Source: Aliamphritea ceti (GTDB lineage: Bacteria > Pseudomonadota > Gammaproteobacteria > Pseudomonadales > Balneatricaceae). From it: a DNA stretch of 64,000 nt. The stretch spans positions 2,914,001 through 2,978,000 of the forward strand of contig NZ_AP025282.1 in assembly GCF_024347215.1 (NCBI RefSeq). Reading direction: 5' to 3'. The translations under genes and the position numbers were made by a program. The notes beneath the pieces are model-generated. The model saw only the letters and a program-made list of their open reading frames with translations. It had not been told where the DNA came from and did not search any database. Shown one piece after another: positions 27,317 through 36,701 of the stretch (positions within the stretch are counted from its first letter, which is position 1; the number at the start of each line of letters is the position of its first letter).

Positions 27317-27608
27317 AGAACCTCTTTAAGCTACTCATGTCAGCGAAAAAAACACCCTTGCCGGAACTAATTCTTTTTGTCGTAATCAGACAAGTGGGTA
27401 TTTAGCGAATACTACTTTTGTCTGGTGAATCGAACAATCCACACACATCACAGATTGGGTACTAGAAAGGCATTAGCTGTATAGTTTGTAGCCTTAAGGC
27501 AACAATAAACTGCATTGAGTATTTGCACTCAAAAAATAGTCATCAATTATAAAAAGTCATGAAAACGACTAATGAAGGCCACTGAGAATTCAGTGACCCG
27601 CGCTTCTG

Positions 27609-28568
27609 CTAAAGAGCTGCTTCTCTATACATCTGCAAAAAATTTCGTACCTCACTAACCTCTTTTAAAGTACGCATTTCCTGCAGCAACTGCTCAGCTT
27701 GCGGGTAACGGCGTTGCATCATTTTAAGCCACTGCTTTAACCGACCATGCACATATTTAGGCGCCATCTGCACCACAACCCTTTCAAGATAATCCTGCAA
27801 TACCGCCAACATAGACGGCCAACTCATTAGTTCGAACTGCTGACCCGAGTTATAGCCATTAATCATCAAACCTAAATCAGGCGCAGCAATTAACCCCCTA
27901 CCAATCATGACGTCTTCGCAACCACTGACTTCACGACACTTAAGATAGTCCTGGTAATCCCAGACCTCACCGTTAGCAGTAACAGGTATTTCGATAGCTT
28001 CCCGAATACGTGCAATCCACTCCCAGTGAGCAGGCGGCTTATAACCTTCTACTTTCGTTCTGGCATGCACCGCCAAACCATTAGCGCCAGCATCAGCAAT
28101 CGCGTGGGCATTCTCCAGCGCCAGAGACTTATCAGCAAATCCGAGGCGCATTTTTGCGGTGACCGGAACATCCTCAGGTACTTCTTCGCGGACTTTTTTT
28201 ACTATGCTATGAATTTCATCAGGAAATTGCAGCAACACTGCACCGCCGCGGTTCTTATTAACCGTCTTAGCCGGGCAGCCAAAATTAAGATCAATACCCG
28301 GCGCACCAAGCTTTGCAGCCCGACAGGCATTCATTGCCATCATTTCGGGATTATTACCAAGCAACTGCACTATCACCGGCACGCCACTAGCGGTCTTACC
28401 CTCATTAAGTAACTCCGGCGACAAACGATGAAATACTTTTCGCGGTAATAGCCGGTCAGAAATACGCACAAATTCTGTGACGCACTGATCAACGCCACCA
28501 ATGTCTGTCAGCATATGCCGCATTGTTGCATCAACAACACCTTCCATCGGTGCTAAAACTATTTTCAT
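27609..28568 (-). CDS. dusC: tRNA-dihydrouridine(16) synthase
   Basis: This flavoenzyme reduces U16 of tRNA. About 319 residues with the N-terminal MKIVLAPMEGVVD, catalytic Cys in LNFGCPAKTVNKNRGGAVLL, and the FMN-binding VMIGRGLI; the C-terminal helical domain has GRLKQWLKMM. The start at 28568 (MKIVLAP) is chosen over the open frame to 28634. The motif wording VVDATMRHMLTDIGG fits DusC rather than DusA or DusB. A lone gene downstream of the purF terminator. Confidence 0.92.
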   Translation of the reverse strand: MKIVLAPMEGVVDATMRHMLTDIGGVDQCVTEFVRISDRLLPRKVFHRLSPELLNEGKTASGVPVIVQLLGNNPEMMAMNACRAAKLGAPGIDLNFGCPAKTVNKNRGGAVLLQFPDEIHSIVKKVREEVPEDVPVTAKMRLGFADKSLALENAHAIADAGANGLAVHARTKVEGYKPPAHWEWIARIREAIEIPVTANGEVWDYQDYLKCREVSGCEDVMIGRGLIAAPDLGLMINGYNSGQQFELMSWPSMLAVLQDYLERVVVQMAPKYVHGRLKQWLKMMQRRYPQAEQLLQEMRTLKEVSEVRNFLQMYREAAL

Positions 28569-28631
28569 AAATAGATACTTCAAATTCGTAATTACAGCAT
28601 CAAAATGTTTTTCAATGCTCACTACTGAAAA

Positions 28632-28668
28632 CAAAAAGGAGCGCCCAGCTTCCCGGACACTCCCTTTT
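28632..28668 (-). terminator. Probable terminator after purF
   Basis: An imperfect stem, AAAAGGGAG with GCTCCTTTTT on the minus strand, with an extendable inner part. It ends in T5 and lies about 50 bases after the purF stop. Confidence 0.55.
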
Positions 28669-28719
28669 AAAAATCAAACAAGCCCTTTGCTAAATAGTAA
28701 GAGCCGTAAACACACCTGA

Positions 28720-30234
28720 TTAACTGATCGCTAGCAAATCCGTTGAATCACTATCATCTTTCTGATCTTCACCGGCTTTAGCTGCATCATTACGCTTCGC
28801 CTCAATCCGGTCCAGATATGCCTGATCGATATCACCAGTGATATATTCACCGTTGAATACCGAGCTATCAAAGTTATTAATTTCTTCGTTGCCGGTGCGT
28901 ACGCACTCTTTCAGATCATCCAGGTCCTGGTACAACATCCAGTCACAACCAATCAGCTGACCCACTTCGTCATCAGTACGGTCATGTGCAATCAGCTCAT
29001 CTACGGACGGCATATCAATACCATACACATTAGGGTAACGAACCGCAGGTGCTGCAGAAGCGAAATACACCTTCTTTGCTCCCATATCACGTGCCATTTC
29101 AACAATCTGACGGGAAGTCGTGCCACGTACAATAGAATCATCAACCAACATGACGACTTTATCTTTAAATTCCAACTCAATCGGATTCAGCTTACGACGC
29201 ACTGACTTCTCACGCATTTCCTGACCCGGCATGATAAAGGTACGGCCGATATAGCGGTTTTTGATAAAACCTTCACGGAAGTTAACGTTCAGATGATGCG
29301 CCATTTCCAGAGCGGATGTACGACTGGTATCCGGAATAGGAATAACAACGTCAATATCATGCTCAGGCCGCTCACGCATAACCTTTTCTGCGAGCTTCTC
29401 ACCCATACGCATACGTGATTTATAAACGTTCACCTCATCCATAATGGAATCAGGACGCGCCAGATACACGTATTCGAACAGACAAGGTGCAAAATCAGCT
29501 TTAGGTGCACACTGCAGCGTGCTCACGTCGCCTTCCTGAGAAATAAAGATAGCTTCACCCGGCGCAATATCGCGCACCAGCGTATAACCGGAAATATCCA
29601 GCGCAACCGACTCAGAAGCAACCATGAACTCAGTACCGTTAGATGTTTCACGCTTACCGTAAACCAAAGGACGAATACCGTTAGGATCACGAAAAGCCAC
29701 AATGCCATAACCAGTAATAACAGCAACGACTGCGTATCCGCCAGTACAACGTTCATGCACAGCTTTAACGGCTGTGAAAATATCTTCAGCTGTCGGCACT
29801 AACTTGCCAATTTGCTGCAATTCATGCGCGAAGATATTTAACAGAATCTCTGAGTCAGATGTTGTGTTGATGTGACGCAGATTTTCATTACGCATCTGCT
29901 CAGCTAACTGCTCAGCATTGGTCAGATTACCATTGTGCGCAAGAGCAATACCGTAAGGAGAGTTAACATAAAAAGGCTGAGCTTCAGCAGCACTTGAGCT
30001 ACCAGCTGTCGGGTAACGGACATGACCGATACCCAGATTACCTACCAGGCGCTTCATGTGCCGGGTACGGAAAACCTCATTGACTAAACCATTATCCTTA
30101 CGCAGAAAAAAACGATCACCTTCACAGGTCACCATGCCTGCAGCATCCTGACCACGGTGCTGAAGCACTGTCAGGGCATCAAAGATCGTCTGGTTTACAT
30201 AGGACTTGGCAACCACGCCAACTATACCGCACAT
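28720..30234 (-). CDS. purF: Amidophosphoribosyltransferase
   Basis: First committed step of purine synthesis: PRPP and glutamine give phosphoribosylamine. The N-terminal nucleophile Cys is at residue 2 (MCGIVGVV), with the class II amidotransferase loop RGQDAAGM. The PRPP-binding motif VMLVDDSIVRGTTSRQI is in the C-terminal half. 504 residues, typical of gammaproteobacteria. Directly downstream of cvpA, the standard arrangement. Confidence 0.97.
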   Translation of the reverse strand: MCGIVGVVAKSYVNQTIFDALTVLQHRGQDAAGMVTCEGDRFFLRKDNGLVNEVFRTRHMKRLVGNLGIGHVRYPTAGSSSAAEAQPFYVNSPYGIALAHNGNLTNAEQLAEQMRNENLRHINTTSDSEILLNIFAHELQQIGKLVPTAEDIFTAVKAVHERCTGGYAVVAVITGYGIVAFRDPNGIRPLVYGKRETSNGTEFMVASESVALDISGYTLVRDIAPGEAIFISQEGDVSTLQCAPKADFAPCLFEYVYLARPDSIMDEVNVYKSRMRMGEKLAEKVMRERPEHDIDVVIPIPDTSRTSALEMAHHLNVNFREGFIKNRYIGRTFIMPGQEMREKSVRRKLNPIELEFKDKVVMLVDDSIVRGTTSRQIVEMARDMGAKKVYFASAAPAVRYPNVYGIDMPSVDELIAHDRTDDEVGQLIGCDWMLYQDLDDLKECVRTGNEEINNFDSSVFNGEYITGDIDQAYLDRIEAKRNDAAKAGEDQKDDSDSTDLLAIS

Positions 30235-30267
30235 TTAAGACACCTCAGCTAAGCAATTACAGCAAAG

Positions 30268-30786
30268 TTAATTATTATTGATCCCGTCGACACCTATATT
30301 CCAGATCAACGAGCCAATATCGGTGGCTGTGTCACGGGTCCAGGTTTCAAGCAACAGGAAGTGGGGAATTAACTGGGACTCATTCCACCACTGATCACTG
30401 ACGACTGGTGAACGCACCAGTAATGCCGCCAGTACTACAACGATTAATCCACCACGCACCACTCCAAAGCCTACGCCCAGAACGCGGTCCGTGCCACTTA
30501 AACCGGTCGCTTGTACTAGCAAACCGATCAAATTATTAAGAATAGCGCCAACCATTAAGGTTGCGACAAACACGAGAATAAAAGCCCCACCGATACGTAC
30601 TGAAGGCGTACTGATAAAATCATCAAGTAAGGTGCTCATAGAAGGAGCAAAAAGACGCGCGATAACAAAAGCTGCAACCCAGGTGACCAGCGACAGTGCT
30701 TCCTTTACGAAACCACCACGCAAGCTATAAAGACCCGACAAAACAACGATACCGATGATTGCCCAATCGGCCCAGTTCAGTGTCAT
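30268..30786 (-). CDS. cvpA: CvpA family inner-membrane protein
   Basis: 172 residues with four predicted membrane helices. It opens with NWADWAIIGIVVLSGLYSLRGGFVKEALSL, the hallmark of CvpA (colicin V production protein). The molecular role is unclear; in other bacteria it is linked to envelope homeostasis and bile tolerance. It sits between dedD and purF, as is usual. Confidence 0.93.
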   Translation of the reverse strand: MTLNWADWAIIGIVVLSGLYSLRGGFVKEALSLVTWVAAFVIARLFAPSMSTLLDDFISTPSVRIGGAFILVFVATLMVGAILNNLIGLLVQATGLSGTDRVLGVGFGVVRGGLIVVVLAALLVRSPVVSDQWWNESQLIPHFLLLETWTRDTATDIGSLIWNIGVDGINNN

Positions 30787-30892
30787 AACAATCAGTTACC
30801 CAAGCCCTGATTCAGGGACTGTCATTAGGCTAAAATAGCCTGTTATCTGCAATGCCGCGGATTCTACCAGAGCCTACGGCATTACCCAATGC

Positions 30893-31444
30893 CTAACGCG
30901 TGGTAAAACGCACGATTATGCCATCAAGGCCAAACTGCTTTTTAATCCCGCCCTGCAATGACTCAAGCTTAGTTTTTTGCACGTCCGGACCCACAAAGAC
31001 TTTTATCAGACTGCCATTCTTGCGGGTATAAACTTTGTAGCCTGCTTTAATCAACTGACGACGCAGCGCCTTAGCGTTATCTTCATCTTTAAAGCTGGCT
31101 AATTGCAAAGTCCAGGCAACAGTTACACCTTCAGCATCAAGCGTTGGCGTATCGATACTCAGATCAATTTCAGGCGCTACTTTATCCACCGCCTTTGCCA
31201 GTGCTGCCGGCTTTGCTTTGATTGTCACTGCTGGCTGAGGCTCAGCCGGCGTATCGGTATCCGGCAAACGCTGATTAACAGGTTCATTAATCACCACTTC
31301 AGCAAGCGCAGGCTCAGCAGGAATACGGGATTCCAGATGACGCTCCTTGTAACCGGCACCGTCAAATAAGACAGGCAGCAAAACCACTGCTGCCAAAATC
31401 ACGATAACTGCACCTACCAAGCGTTGTTTGAACACGTCTGTCAC
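30893..31444 (-). CDS. dedD: SPOR-domain cell-division protein DedD
   Basis: About 183 residues: a short cytoplasmic basic start, one membrane helix (LVGAVIVILAAVVLLPVLF), a low-complexity periplasmic linker rich in Pro, Glu and Ala, and a C-terminal SPOR domain (VAWTLQLASFKDEDNAKAL ... VYTRKNGSLIKVFVGP) that binds denuded peptidoglycan at the division septum. The start is GTG at 31444, one base after the folC stop, with GGAAGG upstream; the longer frame to 31480 overlaps folC. An expected neighbour of folC and cvpA. Confidence 0.9.
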   Translation of the reverse strand: MTDVFKQRLVGAVIVILAAVVLLPVLFDGAGYKERHLESRIPAEPALAEVVINEPVNQRLPDTDTPAEPQPAVTIKAKPAALAKAVDKVAPEIDLSIDTPTLDAEGVTVAWTLQLASFKDEDNAKALRRQLIKAGYKVYTRKNGSLIKVFVGPDVQKTKLESLQGGIKKQFGLDGIIVRFTTR

Positions 31445-31445
31445 A

Positions 31446-32750
31446 CTAGCCTTCCAGTTCAAGTGCCGCCAGCGCACCACTGACGGTAAAGAATGATCCA
31501 GCGATCACAACCCGATCACCGGCGCTCAACTTAGTCGCAAGGCTTTCCAGCGCCTGCGCCACAGTATCATAAGTAGTTTGCATGTCATTGGCGACACCTT
31601 GCTGCTGCAGCATGCCTGCTAAAGCTGCGCTGGTTTGCCCACGCGGCACATCCAGAGTAACCAATAACCACTCATCAGCAAGGGTTTTAAGATAACCCAG
31701 CACTTCAGAAATATCTTTATCAGCCAGCATCCCCAACACCATCCAGGTTTTACCTGAACACACTTCAGCATTCAGACGCTTAGCAACGTATTCTGCCGCC
31801 TGGGGGTTATGCGCCACATCAAGAGTATACTGACAGCCATTTAGCTCAACCCGCTGCAATCTCCCAGTCAGTTGCGCCGCTGATAAACTGTTAGCCAGCG
31901 CCTGCTGATCTGGTGCAATGCCCAGCAAACTTAATACTTGGATCACAACAGCAGCATTTGGTTTCGGTAAATTTATATCCGGTAAACCAATGTAACTCAC
32001 CTGATCGCCTTTTGCGGTTTTACCCTGCCAATCCCACTGACCATCAGCATGCTCAGTTAGTTCAAAATCCACACCCCGGGCACATAACTGAGCATCAATT
32101 TCAGAAGCGTAATCAAGCAGCATTTTCGGCGCATCAGGATCGCCACAAACAGCTGGTCGCTGAGCACGATAAATACCAGCTTTTTCATATCCAATTTTTT
32201 CACGATCATCGCCCAACCAGTCGATATGATCGACTGCCACAGTCGTCACGACCGAAATGTCTGCATCGACAATGTTAATCGCATCAAGACGACCACCCAG
32301 CCCTACTTCAAGCAGCATGACATCCGGTTGAGCATCAGCGAACACAATCAGAGCAGCCAGCGCATTGTATTCAAAGTATGTCAGCGAGGTCTCACCGCAA
32401 GCAGCATAAATTCGCTCAAATGCCGAAACTAACGCATCATCCTGCGCCTGATGGCCATTAAGCTTAATCCGCTCGTTATAACGCAAAAAATGCGGTGACG
32501 TAAAACAGCCAACAGTTTTACCTGCATCACGCAGCACCTGATCAAGCATCGCGACTGTAGAACCTTTACCGTTTGTACCACCGATAATAATCACTTTCGA
32601 AGCGGTAAGATCCAGATTAAGTCGCTGATACACTTCATTCAAACGCTCGAGCCCAAGCTCAATTTCACTTGGGTGAGACTGTTCAATCCAGCTCAACCAT
32701 TGTGCCAGATCTTTTTTATTCGCTGTTTGCTCAGACATATTCACTGCCAT
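31446..32750 (-). CDS. folC: Bifunctional folylpolyglutamate synthase / dihydrofolate synthase
   Basis: This enzyme adds glutamate to dihydropteroate and to folates. 434 residues with the P-loop GTNGKGSTVAML (about residue 57), the omega-loop region after CFTSPHFLRYNERI, and the Mur-ligase-like motifs DHIDWLG and LDVAHNPQAA. An ATG at 32738 (MSEQTAN) is an equally likely start. Stop and dedD start are one base apart, so the genes are coupled. Confidence 0.96.
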   Translation of the reverse strand: MAVNMSEQTANKKDLAQWLSWIEQSHPSEIELGLERLNEVYQRLNLDLTASKVIIIGGTNGKGSTVAMLDQVLRDAGKTVGCFTSPHFLRYNERIKLNGHQAQDDALVSAFERIYAACGETSLTYFEYNALAALIVFADAQPDVMLLEVGLGGRLDAINIVDADISVVTTVAVDHIDWLGDDREKIGYEKAGIYRAQRPAVCGDPDAPKMLLDYASEIDAQLCARGVDFELTEHADGQWDWQGKTAKGDQVSYIGLPDINLPKPNAAVVIQVLSLLGIAPDQQALANSLSAAQLTGRLQRVELNGCQYTLDVAHNPQAAEYVAKRLNAEVCSGKTWMVLGMLADKDISEVLGYLKTLADEWLLVTLDVPRGQTSAALAGMLQQQGVANDMQTTYDTVAQALESLATKLSAGDRVVIAGSFFTVSGALAALELEG

Positions 32751-32787
32751 ACATCGCGACCGGATACAGGTCGGAAATTCTAAAAAA

Positions 32788-32832
32788 CAATCAAAAACAA
32801 GAAAGCCGATTTGCTATGCAAAATCGGCTTTC
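32788..32832 (-). terminator. Terminator after accD
   Basis: A perfect 12-pair stem, GAAAGCCGATTT with AAATCGGCTTTC, loop of eight, followed on the minus strand by TTGTTTTTG. It partly isolates folC from accD. Confidence 0.8.
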
Positions 32833-32852
32833 AGAATATTACTCTATACAGC

Positions 32853-33716
32853 TTATGCTGCCGGCTTACCCTGCATCATCCGTAAAATGGATGACAAACG
32901 GTCGCGCATTTCGCCCCGATTAATGATCATATCAACCTGGCCATGCTCCAGCAGAAACTCGCTGCGCTGGAAACCTTCCGGCAGTTTCTCACGCACGGTC
33001 TGTTCAATAACCCGTGGGCCGGCAAAACCAACCAGAGCGCGAGGCTCACCAATATTCAGGTCACCCAGCATTGCCAGACTGGCAGAAACACCACCGTAAA
33101 CAGGGTCTGTTAATACTGATATATATGGAATGCCTGCGCCTTTGAGTTTTTCCAATGCAGCACTGGTTTTCGCCATCTGCATCAGTGAAATAAGAGCTTC
33201 CTGCATCCGCGCCCCACCACTGGCCGCGAAACAAACCAAAGGGATACCTTCCTCAAGAGCCACGTTAGCAGCACGTACAAAACGCTCACCAACAACCGCA
33301 CCCATTGAACCACCCATAAAGCGAAATTCAAAAGCAACCGCGACAACAGGTAAACCGTTCACTTCACCGCGCATAGCAATTAGCGCATCTTTTTCACCGG
33401 TATCTTTCTGCGCAGCCACTAAACGGTCTTTATATTTCTTGGAATCTTTAAACTTCAGACGATCAACCGGAGTCACTTCAGCTCCGATTTCCTGACGACC
33501 ATCTTCATCCAGAAACATTTCCAAACGAGGGCGCGCACCAACACGCATATGATGATCACACTTCGGACAAACACTCAGGTTTTTCTCTAACTCTGGGCGG
33601 TACAGTACCGATTCGCACTTAACGCACTTCTTCCACAAACCTTCAGGAATGTTAGTACGCTTTTTCTCTGAAGTACGCGCCAGAGACGGAACAATTTTTT
33701 CCAGCCAGTTACTCAT
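32853..33716 (-). CDS. accD: Acetyl-CoA carboxylase carboxyltransferase subunit beta
   Basis: The beta subunit transfers carboxyl from biotin to acetyl-CoA in fatty-acid synthesis. 287 residues with an N-terminal zinc ribbon (CVKCESVLYRPELEKNLSVCPKC, residues 33-55) and the crotonase-fold core with GGSMGAVVGERF, ASGGARMQE and YGGVSASLA. Sits between trpA and folC, as in pseudomonads. Confidence 0.97.
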   Translation of the reverse strand: MSNWLEKIVPSLARTSEKKRTNIPEGLWKKCVKCESVLYRPELEKNLSVCPKCDHHMRVGARPRLEMFLDEDGRQEIGAEVTPVDRLKFKDSKKYKDRLVAAQKDTGEKDALIAMRGEVNGLPVVAVAFEFRFMGGSMGAVVGERFVRAANVALEEGIPLVCFAASGGARMQEALISLMQMAKTSAALEKLKGAGIPYISVLTDPVYGGVSASLAMLGDLNIGEPRALVGFAGPRVIEQTVREKLPEGFQRSEFLLEHGQVDMIINRGEMRDRLSSILRMMQGKPAA

Positions 33717-33749
33717 TATAACTCCACTAACCGCATTTCTTCAGCGGGC

Positions 33750-34553
33750 TTATTTATCCATAGCCTGACGCATGCTACCGGTAATCGCAGCCACTGCTTC
33801 AGGAATCTTATCTTGCTGATCAGCCAGTTCGGCGATCTTATTAACCAGTACGCTGCCGACGATTACACCGTCTGCAACCTCAGAAACTGCCCGGGCAGAG
33901 GCATCGTCACGGATACCAAAACCTACACCAACCGGCATATCTGTATGCTTACGGATGACATCCAGCTTACTTGCCACATCAGCAACGTCGAGACTGGCAG
34001 AGCCGGTCACACCTTTCACTGATACGTAGTAAACGTAGCCACTGCCAGCAGCACAAATTTTCTCTACACGTGATTCAACAGTTGTTGGCGCTAACAGATA
34101 AATAACATCAATATCTTTTGCCTTCATCAGTGCACCGAACTCAACTGCTTCTTCAGGCGGCAGGTCAACAGTCAGCACACCATCAACACCGGCTGCAGAC
34201 GCTTCTTCTGCAAACACTTCATAGCCCATCACCTCGATTGGATTAAGGTAACCCATCAAGACAACTGGCGTAGTCTGGTCAGTCTTACGAAACTCAACTA
34301 CAACTGCTAATACATCACGCAAACTGGTGTTATGGCTCAGCGCACGCTCACACGCCAGCTGAATAACCGGGCCATCTGCCATAGGGTCAGAAAACGGTAC
34401 GCCTAATTCGATGATATCTGCGCCGGACTCTACCATTGCATGCATTAACGGCAGCGTAACACCCGGTGCCGGATCGCCAGCAGTTACGTAAGGAATTAAC
34501 GCCTTACGACCTTCAACCTTCAATTTTTCAAAGCAGGAACTTATACGACTCAT
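33750..34553 (-). CDS. trpA: Tryptophan synthase alpha chain
   Basis: Cleaves indole-3-glycerol phosphate to indole and glyceraldehyde 3-phosphate. TIM barrel of 267 residues with catalytic Glu in IIELGVPFSDPMADGP (about 49) and Asp in VDLPPEE (about 132-140). The phosphate-binding GVGFGIRDDA and GVIVGSVLV strings are intact. Forms the alpha2-beta2 complex with TrpB encoded just upstream (38 bases). Confidence 0.97.
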   Translation of the reverse strand: MSRISSCFEKLKVEGRKALIPYVTAGDPAPGVTLPLMHAMVESGADIIELGVPFSDPMADGPVIQLACERALSHNTSLRDVLAVVVEFRKTDQTTPVVLMGYLNPIEVMGYEVFAEEASAAGVDGVLTVDLPPEEAVEFGALMKAKDIDVIYLLAPTTVESRVEKICAAGSGYVYYVSVKGVTGSASLDVADVASKLDVIRKHTDMPVGVGFGIRDDASARAVSEVADGVIVGSVLVNKIAELADQQDKIPEAVAAITGSMRQAMDK

Positions 34554-34591
34554 AGTATTCAGTACTCTTTCGCTGTCTGCGTAAACCGCTG

Positions 34592-35812
34592 TTAAACCTT
34601 AATACCATCAATCGCAGCAACGGTATGCATGTCTTTATCACCACGACCAGATAAATTAACCAGCAAAATCTGATCTTTACCCATGGTTGGTGCCATTTTC
34701 ATTGCCTCGGCAATCGCATGGCTGGACTCCAGCGCAGGCATTATACCTTCAACCAGCGTCAGACGACGGAACGCATCAAGTGCTTCATCATCATTAATCG
34801 CGGTATATTCTGCCCGGCCAATATCTTTAAGGTAAGAATGCTCAGGACCAACACCCGGATAATCCAGACCCGCAGATACTGAGTGCGTGCCCAAAATCTG
34901 GCCAGCATCATCTTCCATCAGGTAAGTACGGTTGCCGTGTAAAACACCCGGACGACCAGCGGTCAGAGGCGCAGCGTGCTCACCTGTTTCCAAACCATTG
35001 CCGCCAGCTTCAACACCAATCATACGAACATCAGCATCTTCAATAAACGGATGGAATAAACCAATTGCATTAGAACCACCACCAACACAAGCGATCAGCG
35101 CATCCGGCAGTTTACCCGCCTGAGCCAGACACTGTGAACGGGCTTCACGGCCAATAATTGACTGAAAATCACGTACAAGCTTTGGATAAGGATGCGGGCC
35201 AGCGGCAGTACCAATGATATAAAAAGTATTATCAACATTAGTAACCCAGTCACGCATTGCTTCGTTCATGGCGTCTTTTAGAGTCTTTGTGCCGGAGCTT
35301 ACAGAAATAACTTCAGCACCCAGCAGCTTCATACGGTAAACATTCATTACCTGACGGCGAATATCTTCTTCGCCCATATATACCTGACACTTAAGCCCTA
35401 AACGCGCAGCAACGGTTGCACTGGCAACACCATGCATACCGGCACCCGTCTCAGCAATGATACGAGGCTTACCAGTATGTTTAGCCAGTAACGCCTGGCC
35501 GATAGTGTTATTTACCTTATGCGCACCGGTGTGGTTAAGGTCTTCACGCTTCAGATAAATCTGCGCACCACCTAACTCACGGGACAAACGCTCAGCATGA
35601 TACAAAGGCGAAGGACGCCCTACGTAATGAGCAAGATCGCGGTCAAATTCTTCCTGAAACTTTGGATCAGCCCACAGCGTTTCATAAGTATGTTCAAGAT
35701 GCTGCAAAGCAGCCATCAGGGTTTCAGATACATAACGACCACCGAAATCACCGAAATGACCTCCCTGATCAGGCATCTGTTTTGCGATTGCAAGTTCAGC
35801 TGTAGTTGGCAC
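34592..35812 (-). CDS. trpB: Tryptophan synthase beta chain
   Basis: A PLP enzyme joining indole and serine. The Schiff-base Lys is in HTGAHKVNN (about residue 95) and the phosphate loop is CVGGGSNA. GTG at 35812 has GAGG six bases upstream and is chosen over the ATG at 35824. Either way the start overlaps the 3' end of trpF, which means coupled translation. About 406 residues. trpD and trpC are not here, consistent with a split trp pathway. Confidence 0.96.
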   Translation of the reverse strand: MPTTAELAIAKQMPDQGGHFGDFGGRYVSETLMAALQHLEHTYETLWADPKFQEEFDRDLAHYVGRPSPLYHAERLSRELGGAQIYLKREDLNHTGAHKVNNTIGQALLAKHTGKPRIIAETGAGMHGVASATVAARLGLKCQVYMGEEDIRRQVMNVYRMKLLGAEVISVSSGTKTLKDAMNEAMRDWVTNVDNTFYIIGTAAGPHPYPKLVRDFQSIIGREARSQCLAQAGKLPDALIACVGGGSNAIGLFHPFIEDADVRMIGVEAGGNGLETGEHAAPLTAGRPGVLHGNRTYLMEDDAGQILGTHSVSAGLDYPGVGPEHSYLKDIGRAEYTAINDDEALDAFRRLTLVEGIMPALESSHAIAEAMKMAPTMGKDQILLVNLSGRGDKDMHTVAAIDGIKV

Positions 35813-36476
35813 GTGCCACCTCACTCATAAAGGTATTAATTTTTTCAGGAGACTTACGTCCCTTGATTCGCTCTACTCCACCACTAACATCAACCGCAAA
35901 TGGGCTAACCTCAGTAATAGCGCGATAAATATTTGATTCATCCAAACCGCCAGCCAAAATTAATGGCTTAGACAGGTCGGACGGAATTCTCTGCCAGTCG
36001 AAACTTTCGCCGGTACCACCAGGTACACCTTTGCGATAAGCATCCAGCAAAATTGCCCGGGCCGAAGAATATTCAGCAGCAGTTGCACTGACATCAAGAT
36101 CAGCTGACATACGCAGGGCTTTGAAATAGGGACGACTAAACTGCTCGCAGTAATCAGCGGTTTCTTTGCCATGGAACTGCAGCAGATCGATTTGGGTAAG
36201 AGTAATAACCGACTGTATTTCTGCAACAGGTGCATCAACAAATAAAGCGACGGTTGTCACAAATGGAGGCAGCTCCCGAATTATTTCCGCAGCCACGTCA
36301 GGACTGACATAACGGGGGCTGGGTGCATAAAAAACAAAACCCAGCGCATCAGCACCTGCATCTATTGCCAGCAACGCATCTTCCAGACAGGTGATACCAC
36401 AGATTTTCACCCGGGCAACAACACCAGACGTCACTTTATTCTGCTCTGAATTGCCAGTAGCCGCTTCAACCGCCAA
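35796..36476 (-). CDS. trpF: Phosphoribosylanthranilate isomerase
   Basis: Amadori isomerase in tryptophan synthesis. A TIM barrel of about 226 residues with catalytic Cys in VKICGIT (about 25) and Asp in ILLDAYRKGVPGGTG; the phosphate loop is ILAGGLDESN. The frame starts with TTG at 36476, preceded by AGGAG at a good spacing. The 20-residue N-terminal extension (ATGNSEQNK) before the first strand is unusual. An internal GTG nearer VKICGI is the alternative. The 3' end overlaps trpB. No attenuator hairpin with a Trp-rich leader peptide was seen upstream. Confidence 0.94.
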   Translation of the reverse strand: MAVEAATGNSEQNKVTSGVVARVKICGITCLEDALLAIDAGADALGFVFYAPSPRYVSPDVAAEIIRELPPFVTTVALFVDAPVAEIQSVITLTQIDLLQFHGKETADYCEQFSRPYFKALRMSADLDVSATAAEYSSARAILLDAYRKGVPGGTGESFDWQRIPSDLSKPLILAGGLDESNIYRAITEVSPFAVDVSGGVERIKGRKSPEKINTFMSEVARANYS

Positions 36477-36701
36477 CTGCAGTTCTCCTGCTTGCCTGTT
36501 ATACAGCCTGCCAGACAGGCTTAAATAGGGATTTTCTCATTATTTGTACAGGCACTGATCAATGCCTGATGAAAAAATCTTATATACATTTTCGAAGCCG
36601 AACATACTACCAGATAGATCTGCCAAGCACAGCCCCAAGAGACTCCTAAGACATGAAAACCGACTCTTGTTCTGATGCCTTAACAGCCTGAAAACCCTGC
36701 A

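Noticed and set aside
27317..27420. Sigma-28 (flagellar) promoter before the first chemoreceptor
   Set aside because: A TAAA and a GATTA are present, but the spacing is about five bases too short for the consensus.
36477..36701. Trp attenuator before trpF
   Set aside because: A small inverted repeat (AGCCTG-CAGGCT) exists, but there is no leader peptide with tandem Trp codons and no T run.
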